Below are positions 53,616-62,839 of a DNA stretch of 64,000 nt, one piece after another; the first letter of the stretch is position 1; every line of letters starts with the position of its first letter. Position numbers and translations under genes: made by a program. Source of the stretch: CAVVMA01 sp963830715 (lineage in GTDB: Bacteria; Desulfobacterota; Binatia; Binatales; Binataceae); contig CAWHNS010000023.1 of assembly GCA_963830715.1 (NCBI GenBank), positions 62,001-126,000 on the forward strand. The letters are read 5' to 3'. A model generated the notes under the pieces. That model saw only the letters and a program-made list of their open reading frames with translations, did no database searches and was not told where the DNA came from.

Positions 53616-55290
53616 ATGGCCGAGGCAAAAGAAGCACCCAAGATGCAAGCCACGCTGGGGCTCACCGGCATCACGGTTAACGCGATGGCGTTGATCGCCC
53701 CGGGTGCCTTTCTGTGGATAACGTTCGTTCTTCAAGCCGGACAGGCGTACCCGTCGGGGGTCGCGATGTGGGCCGGGATATTCGTCGCGCTGATGCTCGC
53801 GTACGCCACAGCGCTTTCATATTCAGAGCTGGCAAAGCTGTATCCCGGCGCGGGTAGCTCGTACTTGTTTGCCGAGCAGGCCTTTCTGGGTAAGACCCAT
53901 GCCTACAGGTTCGCGAGGATCGCGAAGTTCGTCATCGGATGGGCTTCGCACCTTTACTACTGGGTCTATCCGGGTGTGATGGTCGCCACGATGGGCGTCA
54001 TGATCGGCTATATCGTGGGTACGGTGGCGCCGAACTCGATGAATGCTGCGATTCCAGGGCCGGTTTTCATGGCTCTGGTTGCCGTTATCTTCTCGTTCGC
54101 GGTGGCGTACATCGCCTTTCGCGGCGTGAACGGATCGACGATGGTCAACATCGCCATCAACGGCATCCAGATCATAGCGCTGCTGTTTTTCGCGGCTCTG
54201 GCGGTCGCCTACCGGCTCGGGCATCCCGAGGGCTCGACCGGATTCGGTCTCGACGCGAACGGGAACATGGTCTCGAGCGATTCTGCACTACAGTCTGAGC
54301 GGCGATAATCCCGCTCATCCGAGCGCTCTCTCGGTGGTCATTCCGCACGGCGTCAGCTACACGATGCTTCAGGCCACCGTCGCGATCCTGCTGCTGGTCG
54401 GCTTTGAATCCGTGACATCGTTGGGCGAGGAAGCGAAGAACCCGACGCGCGACATTCCGCGTGGCGTGCTGCTCTCGCTGACTATTCAGGGTCTCTTCTG
54501 CTACATGATCGAATACTTCGCGGCCAACTACTTCCTGAGCAGCGCCTACAGCCTCAACGCCGCCAAGGGTTCCGCGGCGCCGCTGGGCGACATGATGGTG
54601 ATCATCGGCAATACGCTGCTCGGCGGTCATGGCCAGGCGTTCATGCTGCTCGAGGCTTTCACGGTCTTCCTCGCCTTGATCGGTACGACGCTAAGCTGCA
54701 TCAACACCGGCGCGCGCGTGACCTACGCGATGGGGCGCGACGAGGAAGTTCCGGAGCACTTCGGACTCCTCCACGGCGACAACCTTACTCCGCATCGCGC
54801 GATCTGGGTGCTGGCGGCCATATCGGCCGTGCTCGGCGCCTATGCGAGCATCTACTTTTTCGCCGGCGGCTCGGCGCCCGACGACAAGACCATCGCCACG
54901 TTGCCGCATAGCATCTGGTACGCCTTGGGCATGAACTCTAATGCCTCGCTGGCCGCGCTGCCCAACGGCTTGTTGCTGGTGACGCTGGTCTCCAATTTCG
55001 GCACCTTCATACTTTACGGCTTGACCAACGTCGTCTGCATCGTGGCTTTCCGCGAGCATCACGAGTTCCACGGCTTCAAACACATGGTCGTGCCGGTCTT
55101 CGGCGCGATCGCGAACTTCGCCTGCATGGCGTTCTACGTCATCGGGCCGCTGGAAGGCATCGGCAGCCCCAAGGAGCCGCTGATGGCGGTGGCGCTGTCG
55201 GTCATCTGGGGCATCTACGGCGGGATCTATTTCATGCGCAACTCGAAGAAGAAAGGCAAGGAGACGATTCTCGTCACCAAGCCGGCCTGA
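53616..55290 (+). CDS. APC-superfamily amino acid/polyamine permease, frameshifted
   Basis: About 557 residues with roughly 12 membrane helices. The N-terminal GLTGITVNAMALIAPGAFLW and YSELAKLYPGAGSSYLFAEQ are classic APC motifs. The frame shifts near 54281: the N-terminal part ends around NGNMVSSD, and LHYSLSGDNPAHPSALSVV onward, with GFESVTSLGEEAKNPTRDIP (the conserved E-A-x-N-P), is in the next frame. The span is 3n+1, one extra T. It starts at ATG 53616 with aaggagg. It follows the sigma-54 promoter and ends in a strong hairpin, so it is a single-gene unit importing amino acids or amines. Confidence 0.9.
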
Positions 55291-55313
55291 CGGAACCGGC
55301 GCCGTAATCGACC

Positions 55314-55345
55314 AGGGGGCAAGCCGCCAAAGAGGCTTGCCCCCT
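55314..55345 (+). terminator. Rho-independent-type hairpin after the permease
   Basis: agggggcaagcc (55314-55325) pairs perfectly over 12 bp with ggcttgccccct (55334-55345) around an 8-nt loop, 23 bp after the permease stop. It is followed by gcttcttt, a short T-rich run. This should separate permease transcription from the PP2C gene. Confidence 0.75.
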
Positions 55346-55406
55346 GCTTCTTTGGCGATGCGCGTTTGGCGAGGCGCCGGAGCCGTGGCAATCTACCCTG
55401 ACCAGC

Positions 55407-56237
55407 ATGGATGATCCCGTCGATCGGCAGCCCGCCGAAGCCGCCTTCGAGTTGGCGCTGCTTTCCGATGTCGGCACGAACCGTCCCGACAACGAAGACT
55501 TCTGCGGCCATTTTGTCGAGGGTCCGTCTAGCGCAATCTTCGTGGTCGCCGACGGCGTGGGCGGCTACGAGGGCGGCGAAGTCGCGAGCCGGATGGCGGT
55601 GGAGACCACGCTCGAGGCGTATCGCGAGAGTCCCGAAGCCTGGGGTCCCATCAAGCGTCTGCAGCGGGCCGTTCAGCGCGCCAATATCGAGATTCACAAC
55701 CGGGCGCTGACCGTCCCGGAACTGCGCCGCATGGCGACCACCCTCACCGCAGTGGTGATCGATCGCGGCAAGCTGGCCGCCGCGCACGTCGGCGATTGCC
55801 GGCTCTATGTGATCCGCTACGGCAAGGTCAACCAGATGACCAAGGACCATACCTGGGTTGGCGAGCGCGTTCGGATGGGCCTGCTTACCACGGCGCAGGC
55901 GCGGGATCATCCGGAGCGTTCCGCGCTCAATCGAAGCCTCGGCCACGAGCTGATCGTCTCGGTCGATCGGATCTCGATGCCGCTGATGCAGGGCGACCGG
56001 CTGATCCTTTGTACCGACGGACTCTACAACGTGCTCGACGAGCGCGAACTCGAGCTCCTCACCCGCGAGGGAGCGGCGGCCGAAGTCTGCCGCGATGTGG
56101 TGGACAAAGCCAACGCGCGCGGGACTGCCGACAACCTGACGGTGGCGTTCTTCCGGATGGTCGGCGCTACGCCGAACTTGCCTGCGCCGCCTGGATTGGT
56201 CGCACGTTTGAGGGCGTACTTCGGCAGGCGCGGATGA
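55407..56237 (+). CDS. PP2C-family Ser/Thr protein phosphatase
   Basis: A 276-residue PPM phosphatase. Metal-binding and catalytic motifs are complete: SDVGTNRPDNEDF, VVADGVGGYEGGEVAS, AAHVGDCRLYVI, LILCTDGLYNVLD and GTADNLTVAFF. It reverses phosphorylation by Ser/Thr kinases; the partner is most likely the kinase 83 bp downstream. It is soluble, without a membrane segment. Confidence 0.93.
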   Translation: MDDPVDRQPAEAAFELALLSDVGTNRPDNEDFCGHFVEGPSSAIFVVADGVGGYEGGEVASRMAVETTLEAYRESPEAWGPIKRLQRAVQRANIEIHNRALTVPELRRMATTLTAVVIDRGKLAAAHVGDCRLYVIRYGKVNQMTKDHTWVGERVRMGLLTTAQARDHPERSALNRSLGHELIVSVDRISMPLMQGDRLILCTDGLYNVLDERELELLTREGAAAEVCRDVVDKANARGTADNLTVAFFRMVGATPNLPAPPGLVARLRAYFGRRG

Positions 56238-56320
56238 CGGTGCGCGGCGCGATTTGATCGCGCGCGCTTGCGATGTTAACGTGCGCGCCCGTGCACGAAA
56301 CGATCGGGGCAGGGTAGCGG

Positions 56321-57340
56321 ATGCGCGAGGTCAGCGTAGGCGAGGACCTCGATCAGTACCAGCTGGTCGAGGTGATTGCGCGCAGCGGGATGGCCTCGAT
56401 CTTCAAGGCGATCGACCGCCTGAGCGGCGCCACGGTCGCGGTTAAAGTGCCCTACATGCAATTCGAAAGCGACATCGTGTTCTACGACCGCTTCAAGCGC
56501 GAGGAGGAAATCGGGCAGAAGCTCGACAGCCCCTACATCGTCAAGGTCCTCAAGCCCCGCCGCAAGAGCCGGATGTACATCGCGATGGAGTTCGTCGAGG
56601 GCGAATCGCTCCGCGCGGTGCTGCGCGACAAGCGTCCGCTTGCGGTCGAGAAGGCGCTCGATTTCGCCCGTCAAATCTGTGAGGCGGTCGTTTACCTGCA
56701 CAGTCAGGGAATCGTCCATCGCGATCTCAAGCCCGAGAATATCCTGGTCACCGCCGAAGGCCGGATTAAGATCATGGACTTCGGCATCGCGCTGGACGAA
56801 TCCGCGCGGCGGCTCACCTGGTCCGGATTGTCCTCGACCATCGGCACGCCCGACTATATGGCGCCCGAGCAGGTCAGCGGCCGCCGCGGCGACCATCGCA
56901 CCGATATCTACTCTTTGGGCACAATCATGTACGAAATGCTTACCGGGGAGTTGCCCTACTCGGGTCCCAACGTTTACAGCGTGATGAAAAGGAAGACCGC
57001 CGAAGACCCGCAGCCGCCGACCGCCTACGTCCCCGACCTGGACCCGAAGCTCGAGGAGATAATCCTGCACGCGATCGAGCGCGTGCCGCGCAATCGCTAC
57101 GACACCGCGGCCCAGATGCTCGAAGACCTGCGCGATCCGTCGCGAGTGACGCCGTCAAACCGGGCGCTCCGGCTCCATCCGGCGAGCCTGCGCGCGCAGC
57201 GTCTGCGCCGGACCCTGGGCGTGGCGCTGTTTTTCGTTTCGCTGATCGGCGTCTTCGTTCTGCTCATCTGGCTGGCCAACAAGTATCCGGCCTCGCAGTC
57301 GCAGCCGCGCGGCCGGTCTTATCGAGGCCAGGTGAAATGA
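56321..57340 (+). CDS. Membrane-anchored Ser/Thr protein kinase (PknB type)
   Basis: A 339-residue Hanks-type kinase: Lys42 in VAVKVPY, HRDLKPEN (His133, Asp135), DFG (153-155), a GTPDYMAPEQ activation-loop end and TDIYSLGTIMYEMLTG. The glycine-rich loop is degenerate (VIARSGMASIF, only one of the usual glycines). One membrane helix (about 299-319) and a 20-residue basic tail follow, so there is no large sensor domain outside. Its stop overlaps the amt start (ATGA), strongly coupling kinase and ammonium channel. Confidence 0.92.
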   Translation: MREVSVGEDLDQYQLVEVIARSGMASIFKAIDRLSGATVAVKVPYMQFESDIVFYDRFKREEEIGQKLDSPYIVKVLKPRRKSRMYIAMEFVEGESLRAVLRDKRPLAVEKALDFARQICEAVVYLHSQGIVHRDLKPENILVTAEGRIKIMDFGIALDESARRLTWSGLSSTIGTPDYMAPEQVSGRRGDHRTDIYSLGTIMYEMLTGELPYSGPNVYSVMKRKTAEDPQPPTAYVPDLDPKLEEIILHAIERVPRNRYDTAAQMLEDLRDPSRVTPSNRALRLHPASLRAQRLRRTLGVALFFVSLIGVFVLLIWLANKYPASQSQPRGRSYRGQVK

Positions 57341-58785
57341 AGCAGGGAACCCTCGCCGCGACGCGGCGCGTGATAGTGGTCGCGGGCGCGATGCTCGCCA
57401 TCGCCCTCGCGATCTCGGGGCGCGCCGGCGCGCAGGAGGCCGCGCCGCCCGGCCACTTTGAACAATCGCTCAATCTCGCCTGGGTGCTGGTCGGTGGATT
57501 CCTCGTGATGTTCATGCAGGTCGGCTTCGCGATGCTCGAGACCGGCTTCACCCGCGCCAAGAACGCCGTCAACACGATGGCGATGAACTTCGTCATCTAT
57601 CCGCTCGGCGTGACCGGCTTCTGGCTTACCGGCTACGCCTTCATGATGGGCGGCGTGAGTCATTGGCCCTCGCTCGGCGCCGCTCCGATCGGCTTTCACG
57701 AGCTGACGGTCCATATATTCGGGCGTCCCTTCGGCCTTTTGGGGATGAGCAAATTCGCGCTGATCAACGTCGCGCACGATCCTGCCAGTCTCGCGATGTT
57801 CCTGTTTGCGGTGGTGTTCATGGATACCGCGGCGACCGTCCCGACCGGCGCGATGGCGGAGCGATGGAAGTTCTCGGCTTTTTTTGTCTACGGATTGTTC
57901 ATGTCGATGTTCCTCTACCCGCTCTATGGCAACTGGGTCTGGGGGGGTGGATGGCTCTCGCAACTGGGAATCAATTTCGGACTCGGCCACGGCCATGTCG
58001 ATTTCGCCGGCTCGTCGGTGGTGCACATGACCGGCGGCGTCACGGCGCTGGCGGGCGCGATCGTGCTCGGACCGCGAATCGGCAAGTTCCGCCGCGACAA
58101 CCAGATCGGCGCGCTGCCGGGCCATAACCTGCCGATGGCGATCGTCGGGACGTTAATCCTCGCCTTCGGATGGTTCGGGTTCAACGCCGGATCGACGCTG
58201 GCCGCTTCCGACGCGCAAATCGGACCGATCGCCGCCAACACGATGCTGGCGTCCTCGGCGGGCACGCTCGCCGCGCTGCTGTATCTCTGGCAGCGCTACG
58301 GCAAGCCCGACGTGGCGATGGCCTGCAACGGGATGCTCGGCGGACTGGTCGCGATAACCGCGCCCTGCGCATTCGTCTCTCCAGTCGCCGCGGTCCTGAT
58401 CGGCGTGGTCGCCGGGCTGATCGTGGTGTGGGCGGTGCTTGCGCTGGAGCGGCGGCTTCGAATCGACGATCCGGTCGGCGCGATCGCCGTCCACGGTGCG
58501 TGCGGAATCTGGGGAGCGCTCGCGCTCGGAATTTTCGCCGACGGCAGCTATGGCAAAGGATGGAACGGCGTCGCAGGTCCGGTGCGCGGATTGCTGTTCG
58601 GCGATCCGTCGCAGTTGATCGCGCAGTTGATCGGCGTCTCAGTCAATCTGATTGTGGTGTTCGGCCTCGCGCTCGCGTTTTTCGTAATCGTCGAGCGCAC
58701 GATCGGAAATCGCGTCCCGGCCGAAGTCGAATGGACCGGCCTAGACCCGCTGGAGATGGGCAGCGACGCCTATCCTAGCGTGTGA
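57337..58785 (+). CDS. amt: Ammonium transporter (Amt/MEP/Rh)
   Basis: A 482-residue channel with a signal peptide (VVAGAMLAIALAISGRAGA) and 11 membrane helices. Family motifs are FMQVGFAMLETGFTRAKNAV, FAGSSVVHMTGGVTALAGA and AVHGACGIWGALALGIFADG (the His pair lining the pore). The usual glnK (PII) partner is absent. Instead a Ser/Thr kinase overlaps the 5' end and a cyclase-type regulator follows 21 bp after the stop. Confidence 0.95.
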   Translation: MKQGTLAATRRVIVVAGAMLAIALAISGRAGAQEAAPPGHFEQSLNLAWVLVGGFLVMFMQVGFAMLETGFTRAKNAVNTMAMNFVIYPLGVTGFWLTGYAFMMGGVSHWPSLGAAPIGFHELTVHIFGRPFGLLGMSKFALINVAHDPASLAMFLFAVVFMDTAATVPTGAMAERWKFSAFFVYGLFMSMFLYPLYGNWVWGGGWLSQLGINFGLGHGHVDFAGSSVVHMTGGVTALAGAIVLGPRIGKFRRDNQIGALPGHNLPMAIVGTLILAFGWFGFNAGSTLAASDAQIGPIAANTMLASSAGTLAALLYLWQRYGKPDVAMACNGMLGGLVAITAPCAFVSPVAAVLIGVVAGLIVVWAVLALERRLRIDDPVGAIAVHGACGIWGALALGIFADGSYGKGWNGVAGPVRGLLFGDPSQLIAQLIGVSVNLIVVFGLALAFFVIVERTIGNRVPAEVEWTGLDPLEMGSDAYPSV

Positions 58786-58806
58786 CATCACTCTAAGGAC
58801 GCTCCG

Positions 58807-61800
58807 ATGAAATGCCCCAAGTGCCAGAGCGAGAACCTGCCCGATTCGGCCTTCTGTGAAGAGTGCAGCGCGCCGCTGGAGGCCGCGTGTCCAAGCTGCG
58901 GCACCGGCAACCGACCCACCGCCAAGTTCTGTCGCAAGTGCCGTGCACCGCTCACCGATACGCCGGCCGCCGCACCCGCGCCACGCGCGTACACTCCGAA
59001 ACACCTGGCCGACAAGATTCTGACCTCGCGCGCCGTCCTCGAAGGCGAGCGCAAGCAGGTCACCGTCCTGTTCGCTGACGTGAAGGGCTCGATGGAGCTG
59101 GCCGAGAAGCTGGACCCGGAAGAGTGGTCGCAGATCATGAGCCGCTTTTTCCAGATCCTTTCGGAGGGGGTCGAGCGCTTCGAGGGCTTCGTGGACAAGT
59201 TCACCGGCGACGGCATCATGGCGCTGTTCGGCGCGCCGATCGCGCACGAGGATCACGCGCGCCGCGCCTGCTACGCGGCGTTGCACCTGGTGGATGGGCT
59301 GCGCGGCTATGCCAACGAGTTGCGCCTGCGCCGCGGGCTGAACTTCTCCGCCCGCATCGGGCTCAACTCCGGTGAGGTGATCGTCGGCAAGATTGGCGAT
59401 GACCTGCACATGGACTACACCGCGCAGGGTCACACCGTCGGCCTCGCCTCGCGCATGGAACAGATCGCCGAGGCCGGCAAGGTGTACATCACGGCGCATA
59501 CCGCGGCCCTGATACAGGGATACTTCGCGCTAAACGATTTGGGCGAGATGGAGATCAAGGGCGTGCACGGGGCGATGCACGTGTACGAGTTGATTGGGCT
59601 CGGCCAGATGCGCACGCGTCTGGACGTTTCGCGCAGCCGCGGGTTCTCGCGCTTTGTGGGACGCGGCGATGAGATGCAGGTGCTGGAGTCGGCGCTGGCG
59701 CGCGCGCGGGAGGGCAATGCCCAGGTTGTCGGGATCGTCGGCGAAGCCGGGTTGGGCAAGAGCCGGCTGTGCTTCGAGTTCCTGGAGCGCTGCCGCGCAC
59801 GCGGCCTGATGACCTACGAAACCACCGGAGTCGCGCACGGCAAGGCGATCCCTTTCCTGCCGATGCTGCGGCTGTTTCGCGCCTTCTTCGGCGTTACCGA
59901 GCAGGACAGCGACACCACGGCGCGCGAGCGGATCGCCGGCCGCATGCTGCTGCTCGATGAGGGCCTGCGCGAGAGCCTGCCACTGGTCTTCGACTTCATG
60001 GGAGTTGCCGACCCTGAGAATCCGGCCCCGCGCATCGATCCCGAGGCGCGCCAGCGGCAGATGTTCGACATCGTGCGGCGGGTGAACCAGGCGCGTGGAC
60101 AGCGGGAGACGCAGGTAGTCTTGCTCGAAGACTTGCATTGGTTCGACAGCGGCAGCGAGGCCTATCTGGAACCGCTGATCGACGCCACGGCAGGGACGCG
60201 CTACCTGATGCTGCTCAACTTTCGCCCCGAGTACCAGGCGCCCTGGATGGGGAAGTCGTTCTACCACCAGTTACCGCTCGCGCCGCTGGGCCCCGAGGCG
60301 ATCCGCGAGTTGCTCGACGCGCTCCTCGGCAACCATCCCAGCACCGCCGGCCTTGCCGAGGCGATTCATGCCCGCACGGGCGGCAATCCGGTCTTCACCG
60401 AGGAGGTGGTGCAGAATCTCATCGAGTCGGGGAAGCTGCAAGGCAGCAAGGGCGCCTATCGGCTGGTCACGCCGGTCGCAAGACTGGAGGTGCCGAGCTC
60501 GGTGCACGCACTACTCGCGGCGCGCATCGATCGGCTGGCGGAGCGGGAAAAAGACGTGCTGCAAACCGCGGCGGTGATTGGCCGCGAGTTCGACGAGCCG
60601 ACGCTGGTCGCAGTGGTCGAGCAGGCCGCACCACAGTTGCGCGAGGCGCTGCAGAAGCTCAAAGACGCCGAATTCGTGTACGAGCAGTCGCTGTATCCGA
60701 TCGCCGAGTATCTGTTCAAGCATCCGCTGACGCAGGAAGTGGCGCTGGCCTCGCAGCTCCAGGAGCGGCGCAAGCGGCTGCACGCGGCGGTCGCGCGGGT
60801 CATCGAGGCGGCGCACGCAAAGGACCTCGACCAGCAGGCGGCGCTGCTGGCGCATCACTGGGAAGAAGCCGCCGACCTCGGGCAGGCCGTGCGCTGGCAT
60901 CGCCGCGCCGCTGAGTGGGCCGGCGCACGCGATCCGGTTGAGGGCCTGAGGCACTGGCGCAAGGTGCGCGCGCTCGGCCACTCACTCGATGATGCGGACG
61001 CCAAGGAATCGCGGCTGCGCGCCTGCGGCGCCATCCTGGGCGGCGCTACTTGGCGTCTCGGCCTCAGCGAGGACGAGGTCCGAGGCTGCTCGGATGAGGC
61101 CCGCTCGCTGGCGGAGGAACTGGGGCGCCCATCTGCTCTAGCTGCTCCTCTCGTCGGCTTCGCGGGGCATCTGGGGATGCTCGGTCGAGCGGAAGCGGCG
61201 CTCGAACTCGCAAAAGAGGCTGCGGCTATGCTCAACGATGGCATGGACCCTGGCGAGACCTTCCAGATTGAAACCACGCATACTTACTGGCTCCTTGTCG
61301 CCGGGCGCCTCCCGCAGGCGCTCGAAGGGTTCGAGCGCATCGTTGAACTCAGCCACGGGGATCCGCAAGTAAGTCGTGAGTTGATCAGCTACAGCCCCCT
61401 GATCTGGGCGGAGATGCTGGAAGGGTGGCTACTGGCACAGGCGGGCCGTTTCGATGAGTGCTGGCCGCGCCAGGAACGCGCCATCCGGATGGCGCGCGAG
61501 CACAGTGCGCAAGAGAACCTCGGATGGGCGCTCGGGGGGCTCAGCAGTGGCGCGTATCTCGCCGGCGGCGCTTCCAGGGCGCCTGTCACGGATCTTCGCC
61601 GGGCATGCCTTGAGGCGGTGGAAATCGCCGACGCGGTCGGAAGCCGGTTCTCGCAGATCATGGCTTCATGCCACCTCGCAATCGCTTATTTTTTGAACGG
61701 CGACTACGGCGCCTGCGAAGAGCGCTTCACCGAGGCCTTGGCGCAGGCTCATGAGGCGGGAACGGCGCTCGACTGGCAGGCCTATTACCTCGCGATATTC

Positions 61801-62179
61801 GCCGACTCGTGTCTGGCCCGCGGCGACGGCGAGGCCGCGATCGCCAAAGCGCGTGAGAGTATCGCAGCCGCGGATGCGGGCGGGGCCTGGTTTCAGGCCG
61901 CCCTCGGCCGCGCCGCGCTCATCGACGCCCTCGTCCATACGGGCGCGCCGGACCGCGAGATCGCCCCTGTGATCGCCGCAGCCCGCGAGCTGGTGCGCAA
62001 GAGCGGCGGCAATTCGCTGCTGCAATTCGCTGCTGCCACGCCTGCGCGAGGCCGAGGCCCGTCTGACCGGGCGCGAGGACCATAGCGTCTTGGCATCCGG
62101 CCTGCGCGAGGCCGAGGCCATGTACCGCGCGATGGGCGCCCCCGATCCCGCCGATCGGCTGGCGAAAGAGATAGGTTAG
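58807..62179 (+). CDS. Zinc-ribbon/nucleotidyl cyclase/ATPase/TPR regulator, frameshifted by a 13-bp tandem duplication
   Basis: About 1,119 residues when repaired. Two zinc ribbons (CPKCQSENLPDSAFCEEC and CPSCGTGNRPTAKFCRKC) come first. A class III cyclase domain (about 75-265) keeps both metal Asp (VLFADVKGSME, FTGDGIMALFG). Then comes an AAA/STAND ATPase with Walker A GEAGLGKSR (about 315) and Walker B VVLLEDLHWFD (about 440), and TPR-like helices to the end. Near the 3' end aattcgctgctgc is duplicated in tandem (62011-62036). Removing one copy restores LLPRLREAEARLTG...DPADRLAKEIG to stop 62177-62179. It is probably in the amt operon (21-bp gap). Confidence 0.88.
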
Positions 62180-62254
62180 CCTGTCACGGTGCTTCGGCCT
62201 GACACTCGCGGATCTGTCTCTATGTGTCATACTTTTCACTGAGGTGGATTCCCG

Positions 62255-62762
62255 ATGAAACACTGTGATCTCTGGCGGTTGATGATAGCCATCGCGGTTC
62301 TGTCGCTGATGCAGTTGCCTGATGCGACGCGGTGCTTCGCTGCCGGCGCCGACGTGGACGCCAGCCTCGCCGGTTTCGCGTTTGTGGGCGGCTCGGTGAC
62401 CGGACAGGGGCTCGCACGCGAAGCTTCCGCCCGGAACGAAAATCTATCCTCCGGGCTCGAAGATCACGGGAACCGAAGGATGTCCGACGACGCCCTACCG
62501 GACCGATGGGATGATTGTCGCGGTAATCGATTACCAGGGCCGGCCGACCGCGGGCAGCGTCACCGTGACTCGTCATCCCGCGAGGGGCGGACAGTTTGAG
62601 AACGCCCCCTACTACCTCGACCTCGACAAGGGTCGCACACTACAGTTTCTGGGCCCCATCTTCGAAAATGGTTCCTACGATGTTCGCCTTCAATACGACT
62701 TCAGTTTGGGTCAGGGCAAAACAGTGTCAGGAACGTTCGTGTTAGCACGCAGTTGTCGTTGA
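62255..62762 (+). CDS. Secreted protein of unknown function, frameshifted
   Basis: ATG 62255 gives a signal peptide (LMIAIAVLSLMQLPDATRCF). One extra base near 62423 moves the frame to LPPGTKIYPPGSKITGTEG, then VAVIDYQGRPTAGSVTVTRH and FENGSYDVRLQYDFSLGQGK, ending at 62762; the span is 3n+1. About 168 residues, probably periplasmic, with an immunoglobulin-like strand pattern. The family is unrecognised. It is divergent from nothing and converges with the DUF2141 gene. Confidence 0.5.
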
Positions 62763-62839
62763 GCTGCCCGACTGCTGCGGAATGACTATCAGCCTGCTGC
62801 CGGCCAGGCATTGCGATGGAGCGACGATCCGGGAAGTCT

